NCBI RefSeq assembly: GCF_024585165.1
Contig: NZ_CP029008.1
Coordinates: 3,100,001-3,164,000 of the forward strand
Direction of reading: 5' to 3'
DNA: 64,000 nt
Origin: Bradyrhizobium sp. WBOS07
Lineage (GTDB): Bacteria; Pseudomonadota; Alphaproteobacteria; Rhizobiales; Xanthobacteraceae
The notes below the pieces were generated by a model, which worked only from the letters and a program-made list of their open reading frames with translations, did no database searches and was not told the DNA's origin. The position numbers and the translations under genes are program-made. Positions 20,785 through 28,752 of this stretch are shown here, piece by piece. The number at the start of each line of letters is the position of its first letter. Position 1 is the first letter of the stretch.

Positions 20785-21933
20785 TCAGCGCACTGCAATC
20801 CATTCGCCCTTGTCGAGCTTGCCCAGCCTGAGCGCGCTCGGATCCAGCCCGGTGTGGTCGTTCGGCCCGTAATTGTAGACGCCGCGTGATCCCGCCACGC
20901 CTTTCAGCCCCTCGATGGCGCTGCGCAGACCTTCGCGAAATTCCGCGGTTCCCGGCTCTCCCGTCTTCAATGCCGCGGGCACCGCCTGCTCGATCAGGAT
21001 CAACGCGTCGTAGGCCGAACCGGCAAAGATGTTGCGGCTGCCGGGTCCAAACTTGGCCTCGTAGCGCTGAATGAATTCGAGCGCCGCCTTCTTGGCGGGA
21101 TAATCGTCCGGGAAAGATGCAGCGCCCACGGCTGGGCTCAGCGGCACGAAAATGCCGTCGCCCTGCGTGCCGGTCAGCTTGCGGAAATCGCCGAATGTGG
21201 CGCCGAGCGTGCCGTAGATCTGCCCCTCATATCCCTTTTCCCGCAATTGCAGCAGCGGAAGGGCTGCCGGTGCGCCCGAGGCCGCAATCAGAACCGCATC
21301 CGGCCGGGCTGCGATGATCTTGAGGATCTGCCCGACGACCGTGGTATCCGTTCGGGCGTATTTCTCGTTGGCGGCGAGCTCGATCCCCGCGGCCGCGGAC
21401 ATGTCGGCGCTCACCTTGCTCCAGGCATCGCCATAGGAATCGGCAAAGCCGATCAGCGCGAGCCTTTTGACGCCGGTCTTCTTCATGTTCGCGAACAGCG
21501 GCGCGGCTTCGTGATCGTCATTGGTCGTGGTCTTGAATATCCAGCGCCGCCTGGCATCGACCGGGGCCACCAAGGCATTGACGGGCGCAAGCGTGATCAC
21601 CGGAAGCTTGTATTCGACCGCCGGGTCGATCACGGCAAACGAGCCGGGCGTCGAGGTCGGCCCGACCAGGATGTCGATCTTGCTCTCCTGGTAGAGCTTG
21701 CGCAGCGCGCTGACCGCCGCGGTGCTGTCGGAGGCTTCGTCAAGGAAGAGATAGTTGACCTTCCTGCCGGCGATCTCGGTCGGGCCGAAAGCCGTGCCGT
21801 TGCGCTCGGCATTGCCGATCGCTGCGGCCGGTCCGGTTGCCGAGAGGATGATCCCGACATTGATATCGGCAGCGAAACCCGGCGCGGCCCAGAGTTGCAC
21901 CGCCAGGCACACGCCCAGCATCGATCGCAGCAT
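20785..21933 (-). CDS. ABC-type branched-chain/aromatic solute-binding protein
   Basis: 382-aa periplasmic type I (LivJ/HppA-like) binding protein with signal peptide (LGVCLAVQLWAAPGFA-A) and the fold opening INVGIILSATGPAAAIG. Start set at the ATG at 21933 because GGGAGGAG lies at optimal spacing; an ATG two codons earlier overlaps that site. First gene of a two-gene unit with the P450. No permease or ATPase subunits are adjacent, so it must use components encoded elsewhere. Relatives in rhodopseudomonads bind aromatic acids (p-coumarate, benzoate derivatives), which suits its position, but ligand identity is inference. Confidence 0.88.
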   Translation of the reverse strand: MLRSMLGVCLAVQLWAAPGFAADINVGIILSATGPAAAIGNAERNGTAFGPTEIAGRKVNYLFLDEASDSTAAVSALRKLYQESKIDILVGPTSTPGSFAVIDPAVEYKLPVITLAPVNALVAPVDARRRWIFKTTTNDDHEAAPLFANMKKTGVKRLALIGFADSYGDAWSKVSADMSAAAGIELAANEKYARTDTTVVGQILKIIAARPDAVLIAASGAPAALPLLQLREKGYEGQIYGTLGATFGDFRKLTGTQGDGIFVPLSPAVGAASFPDDYPAKKAALEFIQRYEAKFGPGSRNIFAGSAYDALILIEQAVPAALKTGEPGTAEFREGLRSAIEGLKGVAGSRGVYNYGPNDHTGLDPSALRLGKLDKGEWIAVR

Positions 21934-22146
21934 CGCCATCTCCTCCCGGCGGCCGCCTCGCGGACGGCCTGCACTTTATTGCTGTTGCACTGACCCTCCT
22001 TAGCCACATGGAGCCTGAAGTGCTTAGCGCCATCGTCGAATTGTCCGGCTGGTGGACAGTGGGAGAAGGTGGGACCGGCGTCCGCTGGGCGGACACTTCG
22101 GCCGGCGGCGTTGATGCTGCGGCGCAGCTCGGGGAAGAGATAAGCA

Positions 22147-23655
22147 ATGCAAGATAGCTCCACCCCCGAAGACTTCGACGTCGTGATCGTCGGCCGCGGC
22201 CCGGTCGGCGCCACGCTCGCCAACCTGCTCGGCCTGTGCGGCGTGCGCACGCTGGTGCTGGAGCGCGAGGCGCGGACCTATCATTTGCCGCGCGCGGTGC
22301 ATTTCGATGACGAATGCATGCGCGTGTTCCAGAGCATCGGCCTCGCCGACGCCATCCTGCCGCACGTGATCCTGAGCCCGGGGATGCTGTTTCTCGACGC
22401 CGACGGCCGCATGCTGCTGGACTGGTCCCGTCCGCAGACGCTGACCCCGATGGGCTGGCATCTCAGCTACCGCTTCCACCAGCCCGATCTGGAGGATGTC
22501 CTGATCGGCGGCCTCTGCCGCTGGCCCCGCGTCGCCATGCGCAATCGCTGCGACGTCTTCGCGCTCGATCAGGACGAGCGCGGCGTGCGCGTCCGCTATG
22601 AAGACCTCTCAACTGGAGAACTCAAGGAAGTCCACGCAGCCTATGTGATCGGCTGCGACGGCGCCCGCTCGCTGGTCCGCCGCTTCATCGGCTCCGGCAT
22701 GCACGATCTCGGCTTCCACGAGCGCTGGCTGGTGATCGACGTGCTGCTCAAGCGCGCGCGCGACGATCTCGGCGACTACAGCCTGCAGCATTGCGATCCC
22801 GCGCGCCCGGCGACCTATGTGCGCGGCACCGGCGTGCGGCGGCGCTGGGAGATCACGATCCTGCCGGACGAGGATTCCCAGGAGGTCGTGCAGACCGCAA
22901 AGGTCTGGAACCTGCTGTCGCGCTGGATCACGCCCGACGACGCCGAGATCGAGCGCGCGGCGGTCTACACCTTTCATTCCGCGATTGCCCAGCAATGGCG
23001 GAATGGACGCTTGCTGCTCGCGGGCGATTCCGCACACCAGACCCCGCCCTTCCTCGGCCAGGGAATGTGCGCGGGCATCCGCGATGCCGCGAACCTCGCC
23101 TGGAAGCTCGACGCGGTCATCCGGGGCGGCGCCGGGTCAGAGCTGCTCGACACCTATCAGAGCGAGCGCCTGCCGCATGTGCGCGAATTCATCGAGCTCG
23201 CCATTCGTCTCGGCGGATTGATCAACACCAAGGCGATCGAAGCGGGCCTGGCTGCGGGCGAGCCGCGCGAGAACGCGCCGGTGAAGCTCGAGGTGAAGAA
23301 GCCCAAGCTCGGCCCCGGGCTGGCACCGCGCGAGGTGCCTCTCGCCGGAGACCTGGCGCCGCAGTTCGAGCTGCGGGACGGCAGTCGCAGCGACGACCAG
23401 GTCGGCTACGGCCACGTGCTGTTGGTCGCAAACGCGGTCGCCCCCTCCGCATGCGCGGCGCTTGCCCAGGCAGGACTCAAGATCCTGACTGGCGATGACG
23501 CGCCGGCCATCGGCGACTGGCTGCGCAAGCACGACATCATCGCCGCGCTCTTACGCCCCGACCGCTATGTGCGCGGCACCGCCCGCAACGAAGCCGAGCT
23601 TGACCAGTTGATCGCGGCGACACAGCCTTTAACCTGCGTGCCGTCCGCGGCCTGA
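22147..23655 (+). CDS. mhpA: 3-(3-hydroxyphenyl)propionate hydroxylase-like FAD monooxygenase
   Basis: 502-aa class A flavoprotein hydroxylase. N-terminal FAD motif VVIVGRGPVGATLANLLG, the DG motif GCDGARSLVRRFIG and the second FAD motif GDSAHQTPPFLGQGMCAG are all present. Closest remembered family is MhpA, which ortho-hydroxylates 3-hydroxyphenylpropionate or 3-hydroxycinnamate with NADH; the E. coli enzyme is about 50 residues longer, the difference lying in the C-terminal thioredoxin-like part. Divergent from the binding protein/P450 unit and followed after 26 bases by an FAH hydrolase. Product would be a catechol suited to the extradiol dioxygenase at 17.7-18.6 kb. Exact substrate unproven. 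Confidence 0.85.
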   Translation: MQDSSTPEDFDVVIVGRGPVGATLANLLGLCGVRTLVLEREARTYHLPRAVHFDDECMRVFQSIGLADAILPHVILSPGMLFLDADGRMLLDWSRPQTLTPMGWHLSYRFHQPDLEDVLIGGLCRWPRVAMRNRCDVFALDQDERGVRVRYEDLSTGELKEVHAAYVIGCDGARSLVRRFIGSGMHDLGFHERWLVIDVLLKRARDDLGDYSLQHCDPARPATYVRGTGVRRRWEITILPDEDSQEVVQTAKVWNLLSRWITPDDAEIERAAVYTFHSAIAQQWRNGRLLLAGDSAHQTPPFLGQGMCAGIRDAANLAWKLDAVIRGGAGSELLDTYQSERLPHVREFIELAIRLGGLINTKAIEAGLAAGEPRENAPVKLEVKKPKLGPGLAPREVPLAGDLAPQFELRDGSRSDDQVGYGHVLLVANAVAPSACAALAQAGLKILTGDDAPAIGDWLRKHDIIAALLRPDRYVRGTARNEAELDQLIAATQPLTCVPSAA

Positions 23656-23681
23656 CCCAACTTTTTCCCAGGGATGATCTC

Positions 23682-24533
23682 ATGAAGCTGCTTTCTTTCA
23701 TCGCCGACGGCCGCACCTCGTTCGGCGCCGTCAAGGACAATGGCGTTGTCGATCTCGGCGCGCGGATGACCGGTTGCACGACGCTGCGGCAATTGCTCGA
23801 AACCGGCGGCGTGGCCGAGGCGGCAAAGCTGGTCGCGTCCACCGCGCCCGATCATCCGCTCGACCGCATCACCTTCCTTCCCGTCATCCCCGATCCCGGC
23901 AAGATCATCTGCGTCGGCCTCAATTATCGGGACCACGTCGTGGAGACGGGCCGTACAGTCACCGAGAAGCCGGCGCTGTTCGCGCGCTTTGCCTGCAGCC
24001 AGGTCGGCCATCTCCGGCCGATCGTGAAGCCGAAGGTCAGCGACGATTTCGACTATGAAGGCGAGCTCGCGCTGGTCATCGGCAAGCAGGGCCGGCACAT
24101 CCCCGCTGACCGCGCGCTCGGGCACGTCGCCGGCTATTCCTGCTACAATGAAGGCAGCGTCCGCGACTGGCAGCGCCACACCAGCCAGTTCCTGTCCGGC
24201 AAGACCTTTGCCGATAGCGGCAGCTTCGGTCCGTGGCTGGTGACGGCCGACGAAATTCCCGATCCCTCAAAGCTCAGCTTGCAGACGCGCCTCAACGGCA
24301 CCGTGGTGCAGGACACCACCACCGATCTCCTGATCACCGCCATTCCCGAGCTGATCGCCTACATCTCCACGATCTGCCCGCTCGATCCCGGCGACGTCAT
24401 CGTGACGGGCACGCCCGGCGGCGTCGGTGCCAGGCGCACGCCGCCCTTGTGGATGCGCCCGGGCGACATTGTCGAGGTCGAGATTTCCGGCATCGGAATC
24501 TTGCGCAACACGGTCATCGCCGAGCCGGCCTGA
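23682..24533 (+). CDS. Fumarylacetoacetate hydrolase-family protein
   Basis: 283 aa with the FAH fold: GLNYRDHVVETG, the metal-binding DYEGELALVIG segment, a Gly-Tyr-x-x-x-Asn/Glu stretch (VAGYSCYNEG) and the closing VTGTPGGVGARR...GDIVEVEI region. These Mg2+-dependent enzymes hydrolyse or decarboxylate acylpyruvates and hydroxymuconate-type ring-fission products. As the second gene after the MhpA-like hydroxylase it probably acts on the meta-cleavage product, taking the place of an MhpC-type alpha/beta hydrolase or a hydratase (MhpD), neither of which is in the window. Converges on the unknown membrane protein gene. Confidence 0.88.
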   Translation: MKLLSFIADGRTSFGAVKDNGVVDLGARMTGCTTLRQLLETGGVAEAAKLVASTAPDHPLDRITFLPVIPDPGKIICVGLNYRDHVVETGRTVTEKPALFARFACSQVGHLRPIVKPKVSDDFDYEGELALVIGKQGRHIPADRALGHVAGYSCYNEGSVRDWQRHTSQFLSGKTFADSGSFGPWLVTADEIPDPSKLSLQTRLNGTVVQDTTTDLLITAIPELIAYISTICPLDPGDVIVTGTPGGVGARRTPPLWMRPGDIVEVEISGIGILRNTVIAEPA

Positions 24534-24551
24534 CCACGTCTCGCCAATCGT

Positions 24552-25424
24552 TCACGCCAGATAGAGCGCCAGATAGCCCTGCATCGCATAGAGCGCGCAG
24601 AGCGCGAGGCTCGACCACACCGCGGCGCTGAAATACAGGAACATCCAGGTCAGCTCGCCCTTCCAATGCGCGATGTCGTGGGTCACCACCCAGCGGGTCG
24701 AGACGTCATGCAGTCCCTCGAGGAAGCCGAGGAACGTATTGCCTTCGGCGTGCCCTGCCCGCCAGCGGCTGAGATACATGGGAACGTCGACGGTGACGAG
24801 GAAGGCGAGGAAGCAGGCGATGCCGACGATGCCTGACATCAGCGCCCAGCGCACCACGCCCTGGAATTCCGGCATCAGGCGGCACAATGCGATGCCGGCG
24901 AGGAAGAAGGTCACCGCCCACAGCGAGTTCTCGATCGCGTTGTAGAGGAAGTTGGTCGTCACCACCGCGTACCATGAGAAGCACTCCGCGATGATGATGA
25001 TCGGCACGATCACGAGCGCGATGTTCACCGCGGTCTCCGCGCCGGTCATCTTGCCGAGCTGATGCAGGATGATGGCCCATTGCGCCACGAAGCAGAGCTC
25101 GGCCACGGTCGCGACCGTCCGGCCGACCACGACGCTCGACAGCCAGGTGTCGAACAGGCAGATGCGCTGCACGTCGGCGCGCGGCAGGAACGAGCGGAAG
25201 GCGCAGCCGAACACATAGCCGGCGCAGAGCAGGAACATCAGCCCGATGTCCGAGCCGCCGCTGAGATTGCCCGACGGCGTCGCGTAGAACTCGCGGTACA
25301 GCATGAACCAGACGAGGATATTGGCGCCGCTCACAAGCGTGAGCGATCCCCACCACCACGCGAGGGGATTTGACCGCGCCTGCCACTGCAACATGAGCCG
25401 CTCCGCAAATAATCGATCTGACAT
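24552..25424 (-). CDS. Polytopic membrane protein, unknown
   Basis: 290 aa with about seven hydrophobic segments, starting with WWWGSLTLVSGANILVWFML and ending in an FLYFSAAVWSSLALCALYAM span. Hydrophilic loops carry YREFYATPSGN, RSFLPRADVQRICLFDTWLSS and SRWRAGHAEGNTF. I do not recognise the family. It lies between the FAH gene (convergent) and a divergent IclR gene, within the aromatic-acid island, so a role in transport or sensing of the pathway substrate is possible but speculative. Its promoter region is shared with the second IclR regulator. Confidence 0.7.
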   Translation of the reverse strand: MSDRLFAERLMLQWQARSNPLAWWWGSLTLVSGANILVWFMLYREFYATPSGNLSGGSDIGLMFLLCAGYVFGCAFRSFLPRADVQRICLFDTWLSSVVVGRTVATVAELCFVAQWAIILHQLGKMTGAETAVNIALVIVPIIIIAECFSWYAVVTTNFLYNAIENSLWAVTFFLAGIALCRLMPEFQGVVRWALMSGIVGIACFLAFLVTVDVPMYLSRWRAGHAEGNTFLGFLEGLHDVSTRWVVTHDIAHWKGELTWMFLYFSAAVWSSLALCALYAMQGYLALYLA

Positions 25425-25530
25425 GTCGTCGTAATAATCCTGTCACAAGACGGCATGCAATCACGACAAAAAATCTGTGTGCTGGGTCTGTCGCGCGCGC
25501 TTTCCAGCGGAATGCCCGGGTCGACGCGCC

Positions 25531-25547
25531 TGTCCACATATCGGACA
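25531..25547. promoter_or_regulatory. Candidate operator, TGTCC-N7-GGACA
   Basis: Perfect five-base inverted arms TGTCC and GGACA separated by seven bases, 62-78 bases before the start of the second IclR regulator; a further GGACA half-site occurs at 25574-25578. IclR proteins bind such short palindromes between divergent genes, so this is a plausible autoregulatory site also reaching the divergent membrane protein gene. No experimental support. Confidence 0.35.
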
Positions 25548-25608
25548 ATTCTGTCGGGATCGTCGAATCTATTGGACAGAGCTCCTCGCCTCGTCTGATA
25601 GTTAGGTC

Positions 25609-26493
25609 ATGGCGCCGACAGACTCATCCAAGCCGCGACATCCGCTCTCCTCTGCCGCCGCCGTGCTGGCGGAGAGCGCCGATGACGCTGCCTTCGCCAC
25701 GACGCTGGCCAAGGGCCTCGTCGTGCTCGAAGCGTTCAGAACCGGGAGCACCTTGCTGGGCAACATGGAGCTGTCGACGCTGACGGGCATCCCGCGGCCG
25801 ACGGTGGCGCGGCTCACCCACACGCTGGCCGAGCTCGGCTACCTCCGCTACGACGCCGAACGGGCCAAGTACCGCGTCGGTGCGCGGGCGCTGCGGATCG
25901 CGCATCCTCTGCTCGCCGGGATGCAGTTCCGCCAGGTGGCGCGGCCGATGATGCAGGAGCTGGCGCTCAGCGTCCGCGGCACGGTCTCGATCGGCCTGCT
26001 CGACGCCACCTCGATGATCTATGTCGAGACCGCGCGCTCCGGTGACGTCGGACCGCACGTGCCCGACATCGGCATGCCGATTCCCGTGGTGCTGACCGCG
26101 ATGGGACGCGCCGCGGCGGCAACCCTGCCGGCGGCCGATGCCGACCGGCTCGAGCGGAACATCGCGGCCGAAGACGCCGAGCTATGGTCGGTCTTTCGCG
26201 ACAAGTACCGCGCCGGAATCGCGCAATGCAGAAGCCGCGGCTTCTGCACCTGCTGGGGCGAGTACATGGCCTCGATCCATGCGGTCGCGGCGCCGCTGTT
26301 TCACGCCGGCGAATCCAAGCAGTCGTTCTCGATCAATTGCGGCATCCCGGCGTTCCGCCTCCAGCCGGGCCAGCTGGAAGCCGAGATCGGTCCGCGCATC
26401 GCCGCGCTCGCCGACAGCATCCGCGCCATCGTCGGGCAGGCTGAGCTCGCGCCGCCGCGCAAGACCAAGAAGATCGCAAGGACCGGGGCGTGA
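25609..26493 (+). CDS. IclR-family transcriptional regulator (second)
   Basis: 294 aa. Winged HTH (ATTLAKGLVVLEAFRTG, STLTGIPRPTVARLTHTLAELGYLRY in parts) and IclR ligand-binding domain (GTVSIGLLDATSMIYVE, IPVVLTAMGRA, CRSRGFCTCWGEYMASIHAVAAPLF). The extra ~30 N-terminal residues are low-complexity. Stops one base before the CoA transferase start, so it is the first gene of a unit with the CoA transferase and the two binding proteins and probably regulates it. Distinct from the regulator at 18.8 kb, sharing only the family pattern. Confidence 0.9.
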   Translation: MAPTDSSKPRHPLSSAAAVLAESADDAAFATTLAKGLVVLEAFRTGSTLLGNMELSTLTGIPRPTVARLTHTLAELGYLRYDAERAKYRVGARALRIAHPLLAGMQFRQVARPMMQELALSVRGTVSIGLLDATSMIYVETARSGDVGPHVPDIGMPIPVVLTAMGRAAAATLPAADADRLERNIAAEDAELWSVFRDKYRAGIAQCRSRGFCTCWGEYMASIHAVAAPLFHAGESKQSFSINCGIPAFRLQPGQLEAEIGPRIAALADSIRAIVGQAELAPPRKTKKIARTGA

Positions 26494-26494
26494 C

Positions 26495-27691
26495 ATGGCT
26501 GGACCGCTCGAAGGATTGAAGGTTCTCGACATCGCGACCATCATCGCAGCGCCCTTTGCCGCAACGCTGCTGGCCGATTACGGCGCCGAGGTGCTCAAGA
26601 TCGAGATGCCCGGCCAAGGCGACGGCGTTCGGTCGTTTCCGCCGTTCAAGGACGGCAAGCCGCTGTGGTGGAAAGCGGCCAATCGCAACAAGAAGTTCGC
26701 CACGCTCGATCTGCGCACGCAGGAAGGACTTACGCTGTTCAAGCAGCTGCTTCCGCGCTTCGACGTGCTGATCGAGAATTTCCGTCCGGGAACGCTCGAC
26801 CGCTGGGGCTTGCCCAAGGAGGTGCTGTGGTCGATCCAGCCGCGCCTCGTGATCCTGCGCGCCACCGCCTTCGGACAGGATGGCCCCTATCGCGAGCGGC
26901 CCGGCTTTGCCCGCATCTTCGAGGCCATGGGCGGGCTCACCTACATCACCGGCGAGAGCGAGGGCGAGCCGACCCATCCGGGATATCCGATCGGGGATTC
27001 GATCGGCGGCCTGTTCGGCGCCGTCGGCGTGCTCGCGGCGCTGTGGAAACGGGCACGAGACCCCAATGCCCCCGGCGAGGAGATCGATCTTTCGCTGACT
27101 GAAGCCACTTTCCGCCTGCTCGACGTTCTCGCCATCGAGCACGATCAGCTCGGCGCGGTTCGAGAGCGGATCGGCAACGCCAACGGCTATTCGGCGCCGG
27201 CCGCCGTGTTTCGCACCAGCGACGGTCACTGGGTGACGCTCGCAGGCTCGACCAACGCACTGTTTGCGGCGAACTGCCGGGCGATCGAGCGGCCCGACCT
27301 CATCGATGACCCGCGTTTCGCCACCAACGACCGCCGCGTCAAGCACGCCTCCGAGCTCAACGACATCTTCGCCGGCTGGTGCGCCGCCCATTCCCTCGAC
27401 GAGGTCCTGGCGAGGTTCAATGCCGCGCAGGGAACGCTGGCGCCGATCTATTCGATCGACCAGATCGCCGACGATCCGCAAGTGAAGGCGCGCGAGGTGA
27501 TCACCCGCGTGGCCGACCGCGATTTCGGCACGGTTGCCATGGCCAATGTCGTTCCTCGCTTCAGCGTCGATCCGACGCGAATGCGTCACGCCGCAGGCGA
27601 CGTCGGCCAGGACAATGACGAGGTCTTTCGGGACTGGCTTGGCCTGTCGGACCAGGAGATTGAACGGCTCACCCAACGAAAGGTGATCTGA
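26495..27691 (+). CDS. CaiB/BaiF-type (family III) CoA transferase
   Basis: 398 aa. Opens LEGLKVLDIATIIAAPFAATLLADYGAEVLKIE, the usual family start (given here as the only long stretch in pieces: LEGLKVLDIATIIAAP, LADYGAEVLKIE). Catalytic Asp168 in PIGDSIGG, at the place of Asp169 of formyl-CoA transferase. It moves CoA between an acyl-CoA donor and a carboxylic acid; here the acceptor is probably an aromatic or dicarboxylic acid brought in by the binding proteins downstream. Starts one base after the IclR stop, consistent with translational coupling. Substrate unassigned. Confidence 0.9.
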   Translation: MAGPLEGLKVLDIATIIAAPFAATLLADYGAEVLKIEMPGQGDGVRSFPPFKDGKPLWWKAANRNKKFATLDLRTQEGLTLFKQLLPRFDVLIENFRPGTLDRWGLPKEVLWSIQPRLVILRATAFGQDGPYRERPGFARIFEAMGGLTYITGESEGEPTHPGYPIGDSIGGLFGAVGVLAALWKRARDPNAPGEEIDLSLTEATFRLLDVLAIEHDQLGAVRERIGNANGYSAPAAVFRTSDGHWVTLAGSTNALFAANCRAIERPDLIDDPRFATNDRRVKHASELNDIFAGWCAAHSLDEVLARFNAAQGTLAPIYSIDQIADDPQVKAREVITRVADRDFGTVAMANVVPRFSVDPTRMRHAAGDVGQDNDEVFRDWLGLSDQEIERLTQRKVI

Positions 27692-27748
27692 CGCCGCAAC
27701 AAGACCAACGACACAAGAAGACCAACGACAAAAGGGAGGACGAAAACG

Positions 27749-28735
27749 GTGGCATCATTCAAGGTCTCACGCCGAACCCTGCTGGGCACGATCGCAGGCG
27801 GCCTCGCAGCAGGATCGGGCTTGGCAGCGCATGCCGAGGACGCCTGGCCGTCGCGCCTGGTGCGGCTGATCTCGCCCTACGGCCCCGGCGGCTCCAACGA
27901 CATCTCGCTGCGCCTGCTGGCCGAAGAGTTCGGCCGCAGTCTGCGTCAGCAGTTCATCGTCGAGAACAAGCCCGGTGCCGGCACCCGCATCGCCAACGAC
28001 ATGGTCGCCCATGCGCCCGGCGACGGCTACACGCTTCTGTATGCCGCAGCCCCCTACGCCACCGCCGAGGCGCTGTTCGGCAAGCTGACCTATGACCGCA
28101 AGGAACTGCAGCCGGTCGCCATGGTCGTGGTCGCGCCGCTGTTTCTCATCATCAGCGCGGACGCACCGTTCAAGACGCTTCCCGAGCTGATCGCCTACGG
28201 CAAATCGAAGCCCGACGGGCTGACCTTCGCCTCTCCCGGCGCCGGCTCGCAGCCGCACCTGGCCGGAGAGCTGCTGTTCCGCGACGCCGGCGTCAAGGGC
28301 CTCAACATCCCGTTCCGGGGCGATGCCGCCTCCTACACCGAGCTGCTCGCCGGCCGCGTCGATGCCACGCTGACGGCGCTGCCGACCGCCCTGCCCTACA
28401 TCCAGAGCGGCAAGTTCATCGTGCTCGGCGTCGCCTCGCCCGAGCGCAGCGCGCTCTATCCGCAGGCGCCGACCTTGCGCGAGCAAGGCTTTCCCAACGT
28501 CGCGGCCGCCGGCTGGTACGGCTTCATGGCGCCGGCGACGACGCCGCGTGCGATCCTCGACAAATTCCAGGCCGAAGTCCTGCGCGCGCTCGCCGAGCCG
28601 GCCATCAAGGACAAGCTGACGGCTCAAGGCCTCGAGGTGCGCGCCGGCACCGCCGCCGAGTTCGGCAAGTTCATCGATGCCGAGACGCAGAAGTGGACCA
28701 AGCTGATCCGCGATGCCGGGCTCAAGGGCGAATGA
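27749..28735 (+). CDS. Bug/TctC-type tripartite tricarboxylate transporter binding protein
   Basis: 328 aa. GTG start at 27749 preceded by GGGAGGA. N terminus has a twin-arginine-like signal (SRRTLLGTIAGGLAAGSGLAA) before HAEDAWPS. The mature protein shows Bug-family patterns: VRLISPYGPGGSNDISLR, FIVENKPGAGTRIAND, and a ligand-domain stretch HLAGELLFRDAG. Bug proteins feed carboxylates to TctAB membrane proteins, which are not encoded nearby. Its stop overlaps a possible start of the next binding protein, so the four genes from the IclR regulator on are likely one operon. Confidence 0.88.
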   Translation: MASFKVSRRTLLGTIAGGLAAGSGLAAHAEDAWPSRLVRLISPYGPGGSNDISLRLLAEEFGRSLRQQFIVENKPGAGTRIANDMVAHAPGDGYTLLYAAAPYATAEALFGKLTYDRKELQPVAMVVVAPLFLIISADAPFKTLPELIAYGKSKPDGLTFASPGAGSQPHLAGELLFRDAGVKGLNIPFRGDAASYTELLAGRVDATLTALPTALPYIQSGKFIVLGVASPERSALYPQAPTLREQGFPNVAAAGWYGFMAPATTPRAILDKFQAEVLRALAEPAIKDKLTAQGLEVRAGTAAEFGKFIDAETQKWTKLIRDAGLKGE

Positions 28736-28752
28736 CAGTGTGCGAACAGGGC

